From NCBI GenBank assembly GCA_963732655.1, contig CAVTAI010000017.1:186001-250000 (forward strand): a stretch of 64,000 bases of DNA, given 5' to 3'. The position numbers and the translations under genes are program-made. The first letter of the stretch is position 1, and every line of letters begins with the position of its first letter. The notes under the pieces are model-generated. The model saw only the letters and a program-made list of their open reading frames with translations. It did not search any database and had not been told where the DNA came from. Below, in pieces: positions 43,077 to 52,871 of the stretch. The stretch comes from CAVTWS01 sp963732655. GTDB taxonomy: Bacteria > Actinomycetota > Acidimicrobiia > Acidimicrobiales > SHLQ01.

Positions 43077-45728
43077 TCAGTCGGCGGTCGGCGCCTCGGC
43101 ATCGCCGTTGCCGCTCTCGGCAGCGGTCGGTGCCTCGGCGTCAGCAGTGGCGACGTCATCCGGTTCGAGCGTCTCCGCGTCGTCCGGCGCCTCGCCGTCC
43201 TCGCGGTCGACTGCGTCATCGGGATCCGCATCGGCGTCGTCCGGGCGGGCCTCGGCCTGCAACACAGGAGCAGCGGCCGCCACCTGGCTCCCGTCGCGCA
43301 GGTTCATGATGCGGACGCCGGTGGCGTCGCGCCCTTGCAGCGAGATGTCGCCGGTGGCGGTGCGGATGATGGTGCCGTCGTCGCCGATGATGAACACCTC
43401 GTCATCAGGGCCGGCGAAGAAGGCCGCCACGACACCACCGCGTCCTTCGGTGACCCGGATGCCCCGGACCCCCAGCCCGCCGCGCCCCTTGCGCGGGTAC
43501 TGCGCAACCTCGGTTCGTTTGCCGTATCCCGCCGTGGTGACGTGGAGCAACGTGGCGTCGTCGCGGCCCACCGCGCACGAAACGAGCTCGTCGGCGCCGC
43601 GGAAGCGCATGCCGGTGACGCCACTGGCATCACGGCCCATGGCCCGTACATCGGTCTCGGCGAAACGAAGGGTCTGCCCCGACCGGGAGGTCAAGAAGAT
43701 GTCATCGTTGCCGTTGGTGGGCACCACCTCGACCAGCTCGTCGCCATCGCGCAACTTGATGGCGATGAGCCCCGCCTTGAGCGAGCTGTTGTACGCGGTG
43801 AACTGGGTTTTCTTCACGAGACCCCGACGGGTAGCGAAGAAGAGGAACCGGTTGGTCTCGTAGTCGCGGGTGTCGATGATGGCTTGGATCGATTCCTCGG
43901 CCTGGAGCGGCAGCAGGTTGACGACTGCGGTGCCCCGAGCGGTGCGAGAGCTCATCGGGATCTCGTGGGCCTTCAACCGGTAGACCCGGCCGCGATTGGA
44001 GAAGAAGAGCAGGTAGGCGTGGGCCGACGTGTGGATCAGCTGCGAGATGAAGTCTTCGTCCTTCAAGGACGCCCCCGCGACGCCGCGACCACCACGGCCC
44101 TGAGTGCGGAACTCGTCGGCGGAGACGGTCTTCACATACCCGCCGGCGCTCATGACGAACACGAGCTCTTCGTCCTCGATGAGGTCCTCGATGTCGAACT
44201 CGCCCGGGTCCATCACGAGCCGGCTCCGGCGGTCCGTGGCGAACTCGGCGCGGATCGCCGACATCTCTTCGTGGATGACGGCGCGCAACTTGACCTCGTC
44301 GCCGAGGATGGCTTCGAGTTCTTCCACGGTGGCCCGCAGGGTGGCCATCTCGCCCTCGAGCTCGCCCCGACCCAGGCGGGTGAGGCGGCCGAGCTGCATG
44401 TCGAGGATGTGGCCGGCTTGGATCTCGGAGAAATCGAACGGTGCCGCCATGAGGGCCTCGCGTGCCGCGGCGCGGTTCTCCGAGGCCCGGATCAGAGCGA
44501 TGATCTGGTCGATCAGGTCGAGTGCCTTGATCAGGCCCGCGACGATGTGCATCCGGTCGCGGGCCTTGCCCAAGCGGTATTCGGACCGCCGGGTCACGAC
44601 CTCGACCTGGTGGCGGATGTAGGCGACCAGGAGGTCGCGCAGGTTGAGGGTGCGCGGTACGCCGTCGACCAGGGCGACCATGTTCATCGGGAAGCTGGTC
44701 TGCAGTGAGGTGTACTTGTAAAGGTTGTTGAGCACCACGTTGGCGTTGGCATCACGCTTCAACGTGACGAGGAACCGGGTGGTATCACCCGACGACGCGT
44801 CGTTGACATCCCGGATGCCTTCGAGCTCGCGGCTGTTGACCAACTCCTTGATCCGCGCTGCCACCGAGCTGGCCGCCACCTGGTACGGCAGTTCGCTGAC
44901 GACGATGACGGTGTCGTTGCCGATCTCTTCGATCTCCGCCGTCGCCCGGAGTCGCACCGATCCACGCCCGGTGCGATAGGCCTCGGTCATGCCGACCCGA
45001 CCCAGAATGGCAGCCCCAGTCGGGAAATCCGGGCCTTTGACGAACACCATGAGGTCGTCGGGGGTGGAGTCGGGGTTGGCCAGGAGGTGGAGCGCGGCGT
45101 CGATCACCTCGCCGAGGTTGTGCGGCGGGATGCTCGTGGCCATGCCCACGGCGATGCCCTGGCTGCCGTTCACGAGCAGGTTCGGGAACCGGGCCGGCAG
45201 CACCGCCGGTTCTTCGAACTCACCCGAGTAGTTGTCCGCGAAGTCGACGGTGTTCTCGTCGATGCCATCGAGCATCCGCATGGCCAGCTGGTGCAACCGG
45301 GCCTCGGTGTAGCGCGCCGCCGCCGGCGGATCCTCGGGCGAGCCGTAGTTGCCGTGGAAGTCGATCAGCGGGTGGCGGAGGGAGAACGGTTGCGCCATAC
45401 GGGCCAGCGCGTCGTAGATGGCGCTGTCGCCGTGCGGGTGGAACCGGGCCATGACGTCACCGGTGACGCGGGCGCACTTGACGTGGACGCGGTCGGGCCG
45501 GAAGCCCTGGTCGTACATGCTCCACAGGATCCGCCGGTGCACCGGCTTGAGGCCATCGCGTGCGTCAGGCAGCGCACGGCTGATGATGACGGACATGGCG
45601 TAGTCGAGGAACGACCGCTCCATCTCCTCCTGGATGGCGATCACCGAAACGCCGCTCTCGCCACGGTCAGGGTCGTCGGGGGTGTCGGCGGCAATGCCGT
45701 CGACCGGGGGTGTGGTGTCGTCACTCAT
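43077..45728 (-). CDS. gyrA: DNA gyrase subunit A
   Basis: An 883-residue type II topoisomerase subunit that cuts and rejoins DNA. The catalytic Tyr is in AAARYTEARLHQ, and the quinolone region HPHGDSAIYDALARMAQPFS has the usual Ser and Asp. The GyrA box is in SLKDEDFISQ...QGRGGRGV. C-terminal beta-pinwheel repeats follow, ending in an acidic tail (DDADADPDD, EDGEAPDDAE). It starts at ATG 45728, sharing one base with the gyrB stop. Confidence 0.98.
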   Translation of the reverse strand: MSDDTTPPVDGIAADTPDDPDRGESGVSVIAIQEEMERSFLDYAMSVIISRALPDARDGLKPVHRRILWSMYDQGFRPDRVHVKCARVTGDVMARFHPHGDSAIYDALARMAQPFSLRHPLIDFHGNYGSPEDPPAAARYTEARLHQLAMRMLDGIDENTVDFADNYSGEFEEPAVLPARFPNLLVNGSQGIAVGMATSIPPHNLGEVIDAALHLLANPDSTPDDLMVFVKGPDFPTGAAILGRVGMTEAYRTGRGSVRLRATAEIEEIGNDTVIVVSELPYQVAASSVAARIKELVNSRELEGIRDVNDASSGDTTRFLVTLKRDANANVVLNNLYKYTSLQTSFPMNMVALVDGVPRTLNLRDLLVAYIRHQVEVVTRRSEYRLGKARDRMHIVAGLIKALDLIDQIIALIRASENRAAAREALMAAPFDFSEIQAGHILDMQLGRLTRLGRGELEGEMATLRATVEELEAILGDEVKLRAVIHEEMSAIRAEFATDRRSRLVMDPGEFDIEDLIEDEELVFVMSAGGYVKTVSADEFRTQGRGGRGVAGASLKDEDFISQLIHTSAHAYLLFFSNRGRVYRLKAHEIPMSSRTARGTAVVNLLPLQAEESIQAIIDTRDYETNRFLFFATRRGLVKKTQFTAYNSSLKAGLIAIKLRDGDELVEVVPTNGNDDIFLTSRSGQTLRFAETDVRAMGRDASGVTGMRFRGADELVSCAVGRDDATLLHVTTAGYGKRTEVAQYPRKGRGGLGVRGIRVTEGRGGVVAAFFAGPDDEVFIIGDDGTIIRTATGDISLQGRDATGVRIMNLRDGSQVAAAAPVLQAEARPDDADADPDDAVDREDGEAPDDAETLEPDDVATADAEAPTAAESGNGDAEAPTAD

Positions 45729-47665
45729 CAGAAGTCCAGGTTCCTGACCTCGCGGGCATTGGTGACGATGAACTTCTTGCGTTCCTCGACATCGTCGCCC
45801 ATCAAGATGCTGGTGATCTCGTCCGCGATCGCCGCGTGCTCCACGGTGATCTGCAACAAAGTCCGTCGGTCGCTGGCCATGGTGGTCTCGCGCAGTTCGA
45901 GCCAGTCCATCTCGCCGAGGCCCTTGAGCCGCTGGAAATCGGCCTTGTGGCCCGGGTTCTCGGCCAGGAAAGCCGCCTTGGCGTGATCGTCCTTGAGGTA
46001 CCGCGTCTGCTTCCCGACCTTGGTGGAGTACAGCGGCGGCTGGGCGATGTACACGTGGCCCTGCTCGACGAGCGGGCGCATCTGGCGGAAGAAGAAGGTG
46101 AGCAACAAGGTACGGATGTGGCTGCCGTCGACATCGGCATCAGCCAGGATGATCACCTTGTCGTAGCGGGTCTTGGCCGCGTCGAACTCCTCACCCAGCC
46201 CCGCGCCGATCGCGGTGATCAGAGCCTGGACCTCGAGGTTCTTGAGCATCTTGTCGGCTCGGGCTCGCTCGACGTTCAAGATCTTGCCGCGGATGGGCAG
46301 GATGGCCTGCGTGCGAGGATCACGCGCGCGCACGGCCGATCCGCCGGCGGAATCGCCCTCGACGATGAACAGCTCACGTTCGCGGGGGTCCTTCGACGAA
46401 CAGTCCTTCAGCTTGTCCGGCATGCCGGCGCCATCCAGCAGGCTCTTGCTGCGGATGGCCTTGCGGGCATCGGCCGCCGCCACTCGCGCCCGGGAGGCGC
46501 TGACGGCCTTCTGCACGAGCCGGCGGGCCTCAGAAGGATGCTCCTCGAGCCACTCGCGCAGCTTCTCGTTGGTCGCTCGTTCGACCAGGGATCGCATGCT
46601 GACGTTGCCCAGCTTGGACTTGGTCTGACCCTCGAACTGGGGTTCCCGAAGCCGCACCGAGATGATGGCGGTCAGCCCCTCCCGAATGTCTTCGCCCTGG
46701 AGGTTGTCCTCCTTCTCCTTGAGGACACCCTTTTCGCGGGCGTACCGATTCACGGCATTCGTGAGTGCCTTACGGAACCCCTCTTCGTGCATGCCGCCTT
46801 CGGTGGTGCTGATGCCATTGGCGAACGAATGGATGCCGTCGGTCTGGTACCCGGTGTTCCACTGAAAGGCCAGCTCGACCTCCTGACCCTCATCGTCCTC
46901 GGCGACCGAGAAGTACCCGACGGTGTCGAACAGCGCGTCCTTCGTCTGGTTGATGTGGCGGACGAAGTCGATGATGCCGCCCTCGTACTTGAAGTCGACG
47001 CTCTGCGGCTCGGCCGGATCACGGGTGTCAGTGCAGCTGATCTCGAGTCCCCGGTTGAGGAACGCCATCATCTGGAATCGTTCGATCAGGGTCTGGAACC
47101 GGAAGACGACCTCGTCGAACACGGTCGGATCGGGCCAGAAGCGCACGGTCGTGCCGGTGCGATTGCCTGGCGCCTCGCCGATGTCTCGCAGCGGTGTCGT
47201 GAGCTGACCACCATCGGTGAACACCATGCCGTACCGGCGGCCGTCTCGATCGATCTCGACCTCGACGAGGCGGCTCAGCGCGTTCACGACCGACACACCC
47301 ACGCCGTGGAGGCCACCGGAGACCTTGTACCCATCGCCTCCGAACTTGCCGCCCGCGTGGAGCACGGTGAGCACCACCTCGGCGGCGCTCAGCTCCGGAT
47401 ACTTGGGATGCTTGTCGACCGGGATACCGCGGCCGTCGTCGATCACCTCGCACGCGCCATCGGGCAAGATCGTCACGATGATCTTCGAGCAGTGCCCCGC
47501 CATCGCCTCGTCGACAGAGTTGTCGACGACCTCCCACACGAGGTGGTGGAGCCCGGTGGGACCCGTGCTCCCGATGTACATACCCGGGCGCTTGCGGACT
47601 GCCTCCAGGCCTTCCAGAACAGTGATGTCCTTGGCTCCGTAGGACGACTCGGCGACGTCGGTCAC
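45728..47665 (-). CDS. gyrB: DNA gyrase subunit B
   Basis: A 645-residue ATPase subunit. GHKL ATPase motifs: VDNSVDEAMAG, IDDGRGIPVDKH, GGLHGVGVSVVNALS. TOPRIM: IVEGDSAGGSA (metal-binding Glu), ADADVDGSHI, then the C-terminal QRLKGLGEMDW. The start is GTG 47665. Together with gyrA it introduces negative supercoils; the two are co-transcribed and coupled. Confidence 0.98.
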   Translation of the reverse strand: MTDVAESSYGAKDITVLEGLEAVRKRPGMYIGSTGPTGLHHLVWEVVDNSVDEAMAGHCSKIIVTILPDGACEVIDDGRGIPVDKHPKYPELSAAEVVLTVLHAGGKFGGDGYKVSGGLHGVGVSVVNALSRLVEVEIDRDGRRYGMVFTDGGQLTTPLRDIGEAPGNRTGTTVRFWPDPTVFDEVVFRFQTLIERFQMMAFLNRGLEISCTDTRDPAEPQSVDFKYEGGIIDFVRHINQTKDALFDTVGYFSVAEDDEGQEVELAFQWNTGYQTDGIHSFANGISTTEGGMHEEGFRKALTNAVNRYAREKGVLKEKEDNLQGEDIREGLTAIISVRLREPQFEGQTKSKLGNVSMRSLVERATNEKLREWLEEHPSEARRLVQKAVSASRARVAAADARKAIRSKSLLDGAGMPDKLKDCSSKDPRERELFIVEGDSAGGSAVRARDPRTQAILPIRGKILNVERARADKMLKNLEVQALITAIGAGLGEEFDAAKTRYDKVIILADADVDGSHIRTLLLTFFFRQMRPLVEQGHVYIAQPPLYSTKVGKQTRYLKDDHAKAAFLAENPGHKADFQRLKGLGEMDWLELRETTMASDRRTLLQITVEHAAIADEITSILMGDDVEERKKFIVTNAREVRNLDF

Positions 47666-47859
47666 AACTACTCCTCGTTGCGGACGGGGGAACTACCTGA
47701 ACCGGCCCAAAGGCGAAACGGGTAAGAGCACCACGCTGCGGATGCACCCTCGGAATCCAGCCCAGGGCCTCCCAGCCCTCGACTCATGCAGTCTACCAGC
47801 GGGGTCTGACAAGCCCGGACCACACGAGAGCACCACTCCGGATCGACACCGGCTGAATA

Positions 47860-48231
47860 TCACGCGAGGCGCGCAGAACCACCGCTACTGACACGTACCG
47901 TGACCGTCGTGGGTGCGGCGGCGCCGACCGCCTCGTTCAGGCGTTCGATCAAGGCGGCGCTGATCCAATGCAGCTCGCTGGCGGCGGCACCGGATGGCGC
48001 CTCCAAGACCAGCGCCTGGTCGACGACGCCGACCACCTTCACGACGTCGACAAGCGACGCCGGCAGAACGGTCGCCACCACCTCCCGGATCTGACGGTCC
48101 GTATCCACCGGCGGCCGGCCCAAACCACGCAGCACCCGATCGATACCGGACCGAACCGGCCGCGGATCGGGTCCGAACGCACCCGGCACCCTTTCGACTC
48201 GCATGGCCCCAGTCTGCCGCGTTCCACTCAT
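47860..48231 (-). CDS. dciA: DciA-type DUF721 protein (helicase-loading)
   Basis: A 123-residue protein with a variable N-terminus and a DUF721 core: GIDRVLRGLG and VGVVDQALVLEAPSGAAASEL with LHWISAALIERLNEAVG. DUF721/DciA proteins recruit the replicative helicase in bacteria without DnaC/DnaI. The ATG overlaps the recF stop (ATGA), in the normal recF-DUF721-gyrB order of actinobacteria. An internal ATG (MRVERV) is an alternative start. Confidence 0.8.
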   Translation of the reverse strand: MSGTRQTGAMRVERVPGAFGPDPRPVRSGIDRVLRGLGRPPVDTDRQIREVVATVLPASLVDVVKVVGVVDQALVLEAPSGAAASELHWISAALIERLNEAVGAAAPTTVTVRVSSGGSARLA

Positions 48232-49313
48232 CCAGACGCGCCGCCCGCGCCGGACAACGACGCGATCTCGACCACCCGGTCGGCGCGAACCGCCGCGGGA
48301 AGGGGCACGGCGGTCGTGATGATCGTCTGCCCCGCCGGCACGGTGGTGACCAGCGCTGCGCTCCGCTCCGGGTCCAGTTCGGAGAACACGTCGTCGAGGA
48401 CCAACACCGGCGGCGAGCCGGTCACCTCGGCGACCAGCTCGTGCACTGCCATGCGCAAGGCCAACGCCAACGAGCGCTGTTCGCCCTGCGACGCATGGGT
48501 GCGAGCCGGCATGTCGTCGATCGTCAAGACGACTTCGTCCCGGTGAGGCCCGACGGTGGTGACTCCGCGTCGCACGTCATCCCGTCGGGCGTCCGCCAAC
48601 CGGTCGGCCAGCGGACCGTCCCAACTGGGCTCGTACTGCACCCCCACGCCGACCGGCCCACCGGCGAGCTGCCGGTACGCCTTTTCAACCGGTCCGACCA
48701 AGCGGTTCACCAGCGTGCGGCGCTCCGTGGCCAACTGGTCCCCCAGGCGACCCAGTTTGTCGTCCCATACGTCGAGGGTCAGCGCTGCCCCCTCGTCGAG
48801 CCGGCCGTGAACCCCGGCCAGCAAGGCATTGCGTTGGCGCAGCACTTTCTCGATGTCGCGCAAGACGCCGTCGGCCCGGGGCATCGCGCCCGCCAGCGCA
48901 TCATCGACATACCGGCGGCGTTCGCCCGGGCCCCCCTTCACCAAGATCAGGTCCTCGGGGGAGAACACCGTCACCCGGAGCGCCGCTTCGAGGTCACGAG
49001 CCCGCTGCAGGCGCTGTTTGTTGACCAGCACTCGGCTCCGGCCCCGGCGCGGCAACTCGGCCTCGATCGACAACCGACGCTCGCCGTCGGTGATCTCGGC
49101 TCGCACGATGGCCCGCTCAGCCCCCATCCGGACCAGGGCCTCGTTGCCCGAGGTCCGGAACGAGCCGAGGTCGGACAGCCAGACCACGGCCTCGACCAAG
49201 TTCGTCTTGCCGGCGCCATTGGGCCCGACCAGGACGGTGACACCCGGGTCGAGCTCCAGGTCGAGGGTGATGTAGTTGCGGAAATCCTCGAGCCAGAGTC
49301 GGGTCAGGTGCAC
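48228..49313 (-). CDS. recF: RecF recombination mediator
   Basis: A 361-residue SMC-like ATPase. Walker A GPNGAGKTN, signature ASQGEQRSLALALRM, Walker B VLVLDDVFSELDP. It loads RecA at single-strand gaps. GTG 49313 is the start; the dnaN stop is about 17 bp upstream. Confidence 0.96.
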   Translation of the reverse strand: MHLTRLWLEDFRNYITLDLELDPGVTVLVGPNGAGKTNLVEAVVWLSDLGSFRTSGNEALVRMGAERAIVRAEITDGERRLSIEAELPRRGRSRVLVNKQRLQRARDLEAALRVTVFSPEDLILVKGGPGERRRYVDDALAGAMPRADGVLRDIEKVLRQRNALLAGVHGRLDEGAALTLDVWDDKLGRLGDQLATERRTLVNRLVGPVEKAYRQLAGGPVGVGVQYEPSWDGPLADRLADARRDDVRRGVTTVGPHRDEVVLTIDDMPARTHASQGEQRSLALALRMAVHELVAEVTGSPPVLVLDDVFSELDPERSAALVTTVPAGQTIITTAVPLPAAVRADRVVEIASLSGAGGASG

Positions 49314-49329
49314 CGCGTCCCCACCCGGG

Positions 49330-50424
49330 TCAGGAGACCCGAACCGGCATCAGCAGGTAGAGGAAGTCGTCGCGGCCGGGTGTGCGGATCACTGCCGGCT
49401 TGAGCGCGTCGACCGTCTGCAGCACCAGTTCCTCGCCCTGCGCGGCCTCGATGCCGTCCAGCAGGTACTCGGGGTTGAACGCCACCGTCAGGTCGGTCCC
49501 GTTGTAGCTCGCGTCGAGCTCCTCGTGGGCCTGTCCGACGTCCTGGGTCACCGCGACCAACTCGAGGGTGCCGTCGTTCATGCCCAACCGGACCGGGGTC
49601 GCTTCCTGCGCCAGCAGGCGGACCCGGCGGACCGCATCGAGCAGGCTGTCCCGGCCGACCCGCAACTCGTTGGGCTGGCTGCTCGGGATGAGACCCCGGT
49701 AGTTCGGGAAGGCGCCCTCGATGAGCCGGGTCGTGAGCTGCACTCCTCCGACCTCGAAGGATGCGTCCCGCTCGCCCAACCGAAGCGTGACGGTGCCCCC
49801 GGCGCCCAAGAGTTTTGCCACCTCGCTGAGCGCCTTCGAGGGCACGAGCACTTCCTGATCCGCACCCAGCACCTGCGTCCCGGGCAGGTCACGGACCGCG
49901 AGCCGGTACGAGTCGGTGGCCACCAGGCGCAACCCGCCGTTCTCCGACGCCAACAACACGCCGGTGAGGATCGGCCGGGAGTCGTCGCTCGATGCGGCCG
50001 GGATCACCTGCTTGAGCGCACCGGCGAGACCGATCGCGTCGATGGCCACGCCCTCGCCTTGAGCATGAACGAGGTGCGGGTACTCGTCGGCGGGGAAGAT
50101 GCGCAGCGAGAACTCCGAACGCCCGGCGATGACTCGGGCTTCGTCCTCGGCGACCTCGACGACGACGGCGCCCGGCGAAACGGCCCGGACGATGTCGACG
50201 AAGAGTCGAGACGGGATCACGGCGACACCATCACCGTCACCGGCCACCTGGATCGTCATGGTGATGGTGATGTCGAGGTCGCTCCCGGTGAGCACCAGGG
50301 TGTCGCCCGACAGCTGGAGCCTGACTCCGGACAATACGGGGAGCGCTCCACCCCGGGTGCTGACGGCTCGGCCGGCCGTGGTCAACCCGTCGAGCAGCAC
50401 GTCGCGTTCACAGCGAAACTTCAT
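49330..50424 (-). CDS. dnaN: DNA polymerase III beta subunit (sliding clamp)
   Basis: A 364-residue clamp: three similar domains, beginning MKFRCERDVLLDGLTTAGRA and ending with YLLMPVRVS, the normal C-terminal pocket. Located directly after dnaA and before recF, as in nearly all actinobacteria. Confidence 0.97.
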   Translation of the reverse strand: MKFRCERDVLLDGLTTAGRAVSTRGGALPVLSGVRLQLSGDTLVLTGSDLDITITMTIQVAGDGDGVAVIPSRLFVDIVRAVSPGAVVVEVAEDEARVIAGRSEFSLRIFPADEYPHLVHAQGEGVAIDAIGLAGALKQVIPAASSDDSRPILTGVLLASENGGLRLVATDSYRLAVRDLPGTQVLGADQEVLVPSKALSEVAKLLGAGGTVTLRLGERDASFEVGGVQLTTRLIEGAFPNYRGLIPSSQPNELRVGRDSLLDAVRRVRLLAQEATPVRLGMNDGTLELVAVTQDVGQAHEELDASYNGTDLTVAFNPEYLLDGIEAAQGEELVLQTVDALKPAVIRTPGRDDFLYLLMPVRVS

Positions 50425-50642
50425 GGACAGCCTCTTGATCTCGGATGATTCGACTCTGGGGGAAGTAGTTGTAGGGGGTGTGGATTGTGGACAACACCGA
50501 ATCGCGGCCGGTCAGGGGCCATCTGTTCGTCCGAACGGTATCCACAGTGACGACGACTCGTGTGGGCTGACTGCGCCAGGCTGTGGACGACGCGGCGACC
50601 GTCCACATGTCGAACCCACGCTGTCCCCACGGTCGTCCTGCC
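50425..50642. other. dnaA-dnaN gap with DnaA-box-like sites; origin candidate
   Basis: This 218-bp gap has five DnaA-box-like 9-mers: TGTGGATTG (50479), TGTGGACAA (50486), GTATCCACA (50538), TGTGGACGA (50582) and CCGTCCACA (50599). The TGTGGACAA is the reverse of TTGTCCACA, the high-GC variant of the consensus. Two of the sites overlap. In actinobacteria oriC normally lies between dnaA and dnaN. No clear AT-rich unwinding tract stands out by eye. Confidence 0.75.
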
Positions 50643-52010
50643 TCAATCCCCAGACCGGAGGTCGGACATGAGTCTCGTGACCTGGTCGTAGACCGCTTGG
50701 CGTTCGGGCATGAGCCGGCTGATCTTCTCCACGGCGTGGATGACGGTGGTGTGGTCGCGATTGCCAAAAGCCCGACCGATCGACGGGTAGCTCTCCTGGG
50801 TGAGGTTGCGAGACACGTACATGGCGATCTGGCGCGCCTGGACGAGGGGTCGCCGACGGCTCCCACCGGTCAACTCGACGATGTCGAGATCGAACAGGAC
50901 TGCGGTGCGTTCGATGATCAGATCGACGGTGATCTGACGGGGCTCCTTCAAGGTGAGGAACTCCGCCAGCACCCGTTCAGCCAACTCCGGAGTGAGGTCC
51001 TGCCGCGTGAGGCGGGCGTAGGCCGTGACCCTGGTGAGCGCACCCTCGAGCTCGCGGATGTTGTCGGTGATGTTGCTGGCGATGAAGGTGAGGACGGTGT
51101 CGGGGATGAACACGGGGTCCTCTTCGCCCTTCTTCCGAAGGATGGCCAGACGGGTCTCGAGGTCGGGGGGTTGGATGTCGGTGATCAGGCCCATCTTGAA
51201 GCGGCCGCGGAGCCGGGCCTCGAGCGTCTTGATCGAGTCCGGCGGCCGGTCCGAGGACAGCACGATCTGGCGTTTGGCCTGGTACAGGGCGTCGAACGTG
51301 TGGAAGAACTCCTCTTGGAGCCGCTCCCGTCCTTCGATGAACTGCACATCGTCGACGAGCAACAGGTCGACCTCGCGGTACCGCTCCTTGAACGCCAGCT
51401 GAGTATTGTTGCGGATGGCGTCGACGAACTCGTTGAAGAGCCGTTCGGTGTTCGTGTAGCGCACCGTGTACGTCGGGTAGTGCTTCGAGACATAGTGGCC
51501 GATGGCCTGGAGCAGGTGGGTCTTGCCGAGACCGGGGTCGCCGTAGATGAAGAGCGGGTTGTAACTCCGGCCCGGTGTCTCCGCCACGGCCTGCGCAGCC
51601 GCCTCGGCGAAGCGGTTGGAGTCACCCGTGACGAACGCCTCGAACGTGTAGCGGTCGTCTGGGATGAGCTCGGAGTCGGGTTCGACGTGGGTGACGCGAC
51701 GAAGCAGGTCCGCCGAGGGGTCGAGCGGATCGATGGGTACGAAGATCTCATCGGGCTCGGGTTCGGTCTGGACGACGACTCGAATGTCGATCTCACCGGC
51801 CCCGGCATCGGACAATGCGCCTCGCACCAAGCCTAGGTAACGACCCTCGATGTGGTCCTTGGCCCGGCGATGGGGCACGGCGAGGACGAGCTCGATCTCA
51901 TCGAGATCGACGGCCGTCACCTGTGCAAAAGTGCTGAACCACACCGCATCGGATACATCCTCACGAATGCGATCCGCGCATGTTGTCCACAGCTCATCAG
52001 CACCGTCCAC
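50643..52010 (-). CDS. dnaA: Chromosomal replication initiator DnaA
   Basis: A 455-residue AAA+ initiator. Domain I begins ELWTTCADRIREDVSDAVW, domain III has GDPGLGKTHLLQAIGHY and LLLVDDVQFIEGRE, and domain IV has the DNA-binding signature GNRDHTTVIHAVEKI. The start is GTG 52010. A TTGTCCACA box lies within the first codons (51983-51991). Confidence 0.98.
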   Translation of the reverse strand: MDGADELWTTCADRIREDVSDAVWFSTFAQVTAVDLDEIELVLAVPHRRAKDHIEGRYLGLVRGALSDAGAGEIDIRVVVQTEPEPDEIFVPIDPLDPSADLLRRVTHVEPDSELIPDDRYTFEAFVTGDSNRFAEAAAQAVAETPGRSYNPLFIYGDPGLGKTHLLQAIGHYVSKHYPTYTVRYTNTERLFNEFVDAIRNNTQLAFKERYREVDLLLVDDVQFIEGRERLQEEFFHTFDALYQAKRQIVLSSDRPPDSIKTLEARLRGRFKMGLITDIQPPDLETRLAILRKKGEEDPVFIPDTVLTFIASNITDNIRELEGALTRVTAYARLTRQDLTPELAERVLAEFLTLKEPRQITVDLIIERTAVLFDLDIVELTGGSRRRPLVQARQIAMYVSRNLTQESYPSIGRAFGNRDHTTVIHAVEKISRLMPERQAVYDQVTRLMSDLRSGD

Positions 52011-52397
52011 CTACGCGTGGCCTTTCCCGAGCCCACCCTTGTCCACACAGAGATCCACAACTGTGGAAAGAACGCTGCTGCGGCCGGTGTCCCCACACCG
52101 ACGAGCTCGAACCACTCGCTTGCTCTGTCGTCTTCCATCCCTGCCGCACGCAAATGCGGTAGGGGCGTGAAGCTACCACCAGCGATCGCCCATCGCGCAA
52201 GGGAGCACGAGTACGCTTCGCCGGTTGTGGATACTCGGTCGACACCTCTAGCGTAGGAGGGTCATACGACCGGCGTCTCCGGCGCCGCCGTCTGCCTCGG
52301 CATGGTCGTGTCGGTCTACCGGGGCAGCGATGTGCAGCGACCGAACGCCACGGGCCAGGACGCCTGGCCGGGTGCGTGTCTCCTCTCGAGGTGTGGA
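52011..52397. promoter_or_regulatory. dnaA-rpmH divergent intergenic region with DnaA-box-like sites
   Basis: A 387-bp gap between divergent dnaA and rpmH. It holds TTGTCCACA at 52039-52047, AGATCCACA at 52051-52059, CTTTCCACA in reverse at 52062-52070, and TGTGGATAC at 52226-52234, plus a CCGCA...TGCGG hairpin near 52144. The boxes probably let DnaA control its own promoter and possibly rpmH, and the region is a second candidate for part of oriC. I see no small gene inside; promoter hexamers cannot be picked with confidence. Confidence 0.6.
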
Positions 52398-52532
52398 ATG
52401 AAGCAGACCTATCAGCCCAACGCCCGCAAGCGCGCCATGCGGCACGGCTTCCGCAAGCGGATGTCGACCAAGGCCGGCCGCGCCGTGCTGCGAGCCCGTC
52501 GGGCCAAGGGCCGCAAGCGCCTGTCGGCGTAG
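52398..52532 (+). CDS. rpmH: Ribosomal protein L34
   Basis: A 44-residue basic protein: MKQTYQPNARKRAMRHGF opens it and KGRKRLSA ends it, the normal L34 length and composition. ATG 52398 follows AGGTGTGGA. First gene of the rpmH-rnpA-yidD-yidC-jag group. Confidence 0.97.
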   Translation: MKQTYQPNARKRAMRHGFRKRMSTKAGRAVLRARRAKGRKRLSA

Positions 52533-52547
52533 GGCGCCGCACCGCCA

Positions 52548-52871
52548 GTGATCGCGCCCATTCGCGATCGAACCACCTTCCGGGCAGTGACCCGGGGCCG
52601 CCGGCACGCTGGACGGCTGGTCTGGGTCCGCTACGCCGCCGACGGTTCGGTGCCGCCGCGGGTGGCCTTCGCGGTCACTCGGCGGGTGGGGACCGCCGTG
52701 GTGCGCAATCGAGTTCGCCGGCGCCTGCGTGAGGTGATGCGGACGTGTCCACGGGTGACCCAGGGGGCGTGGCTCATCGGTGCCGCCCCGGCAGCCGCGA
52801 CGGCCAGCTACGCGGAACTTCGAGACGAGACGGTGGCGCTGGTGTCGGCGCTGTCGGCGGAGCCGACGTGA
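52548..52871 (+). CDS. rnpA: Ribonuclease P protein component
   Basis: A 107-residue protein subunit of RNase P. It begins IRDRTTFRAVTRGRR and carries the RNA-binding signature VGTAVVRNRVRRRLREVMR. The start is GTG 52548, 15 bases after rpmH. The stop overlaps the yidD start (GTGA). Confidence 0.95.
   Translation: MIAPIRDRTTFRAVTRGRRHAGRLVWVRYAADGSVPPRVAFAVTRRVGTAVVRNRVRRRLREVMRTCPRVTQGAWLIGAAPAAATASYAELRDETVALVSALSAEPT

Noticed and set aside
42984..44708. Long plus-strand frame opposite gyrA
   Set aside because: gyrA on the other strand is certain; the antisense protein has no family features.
45710..47725. Long plus-strand frame opposite gyrB
   Set aside because: Same reason: gyrB is certain and the frame is an antisense shadow.
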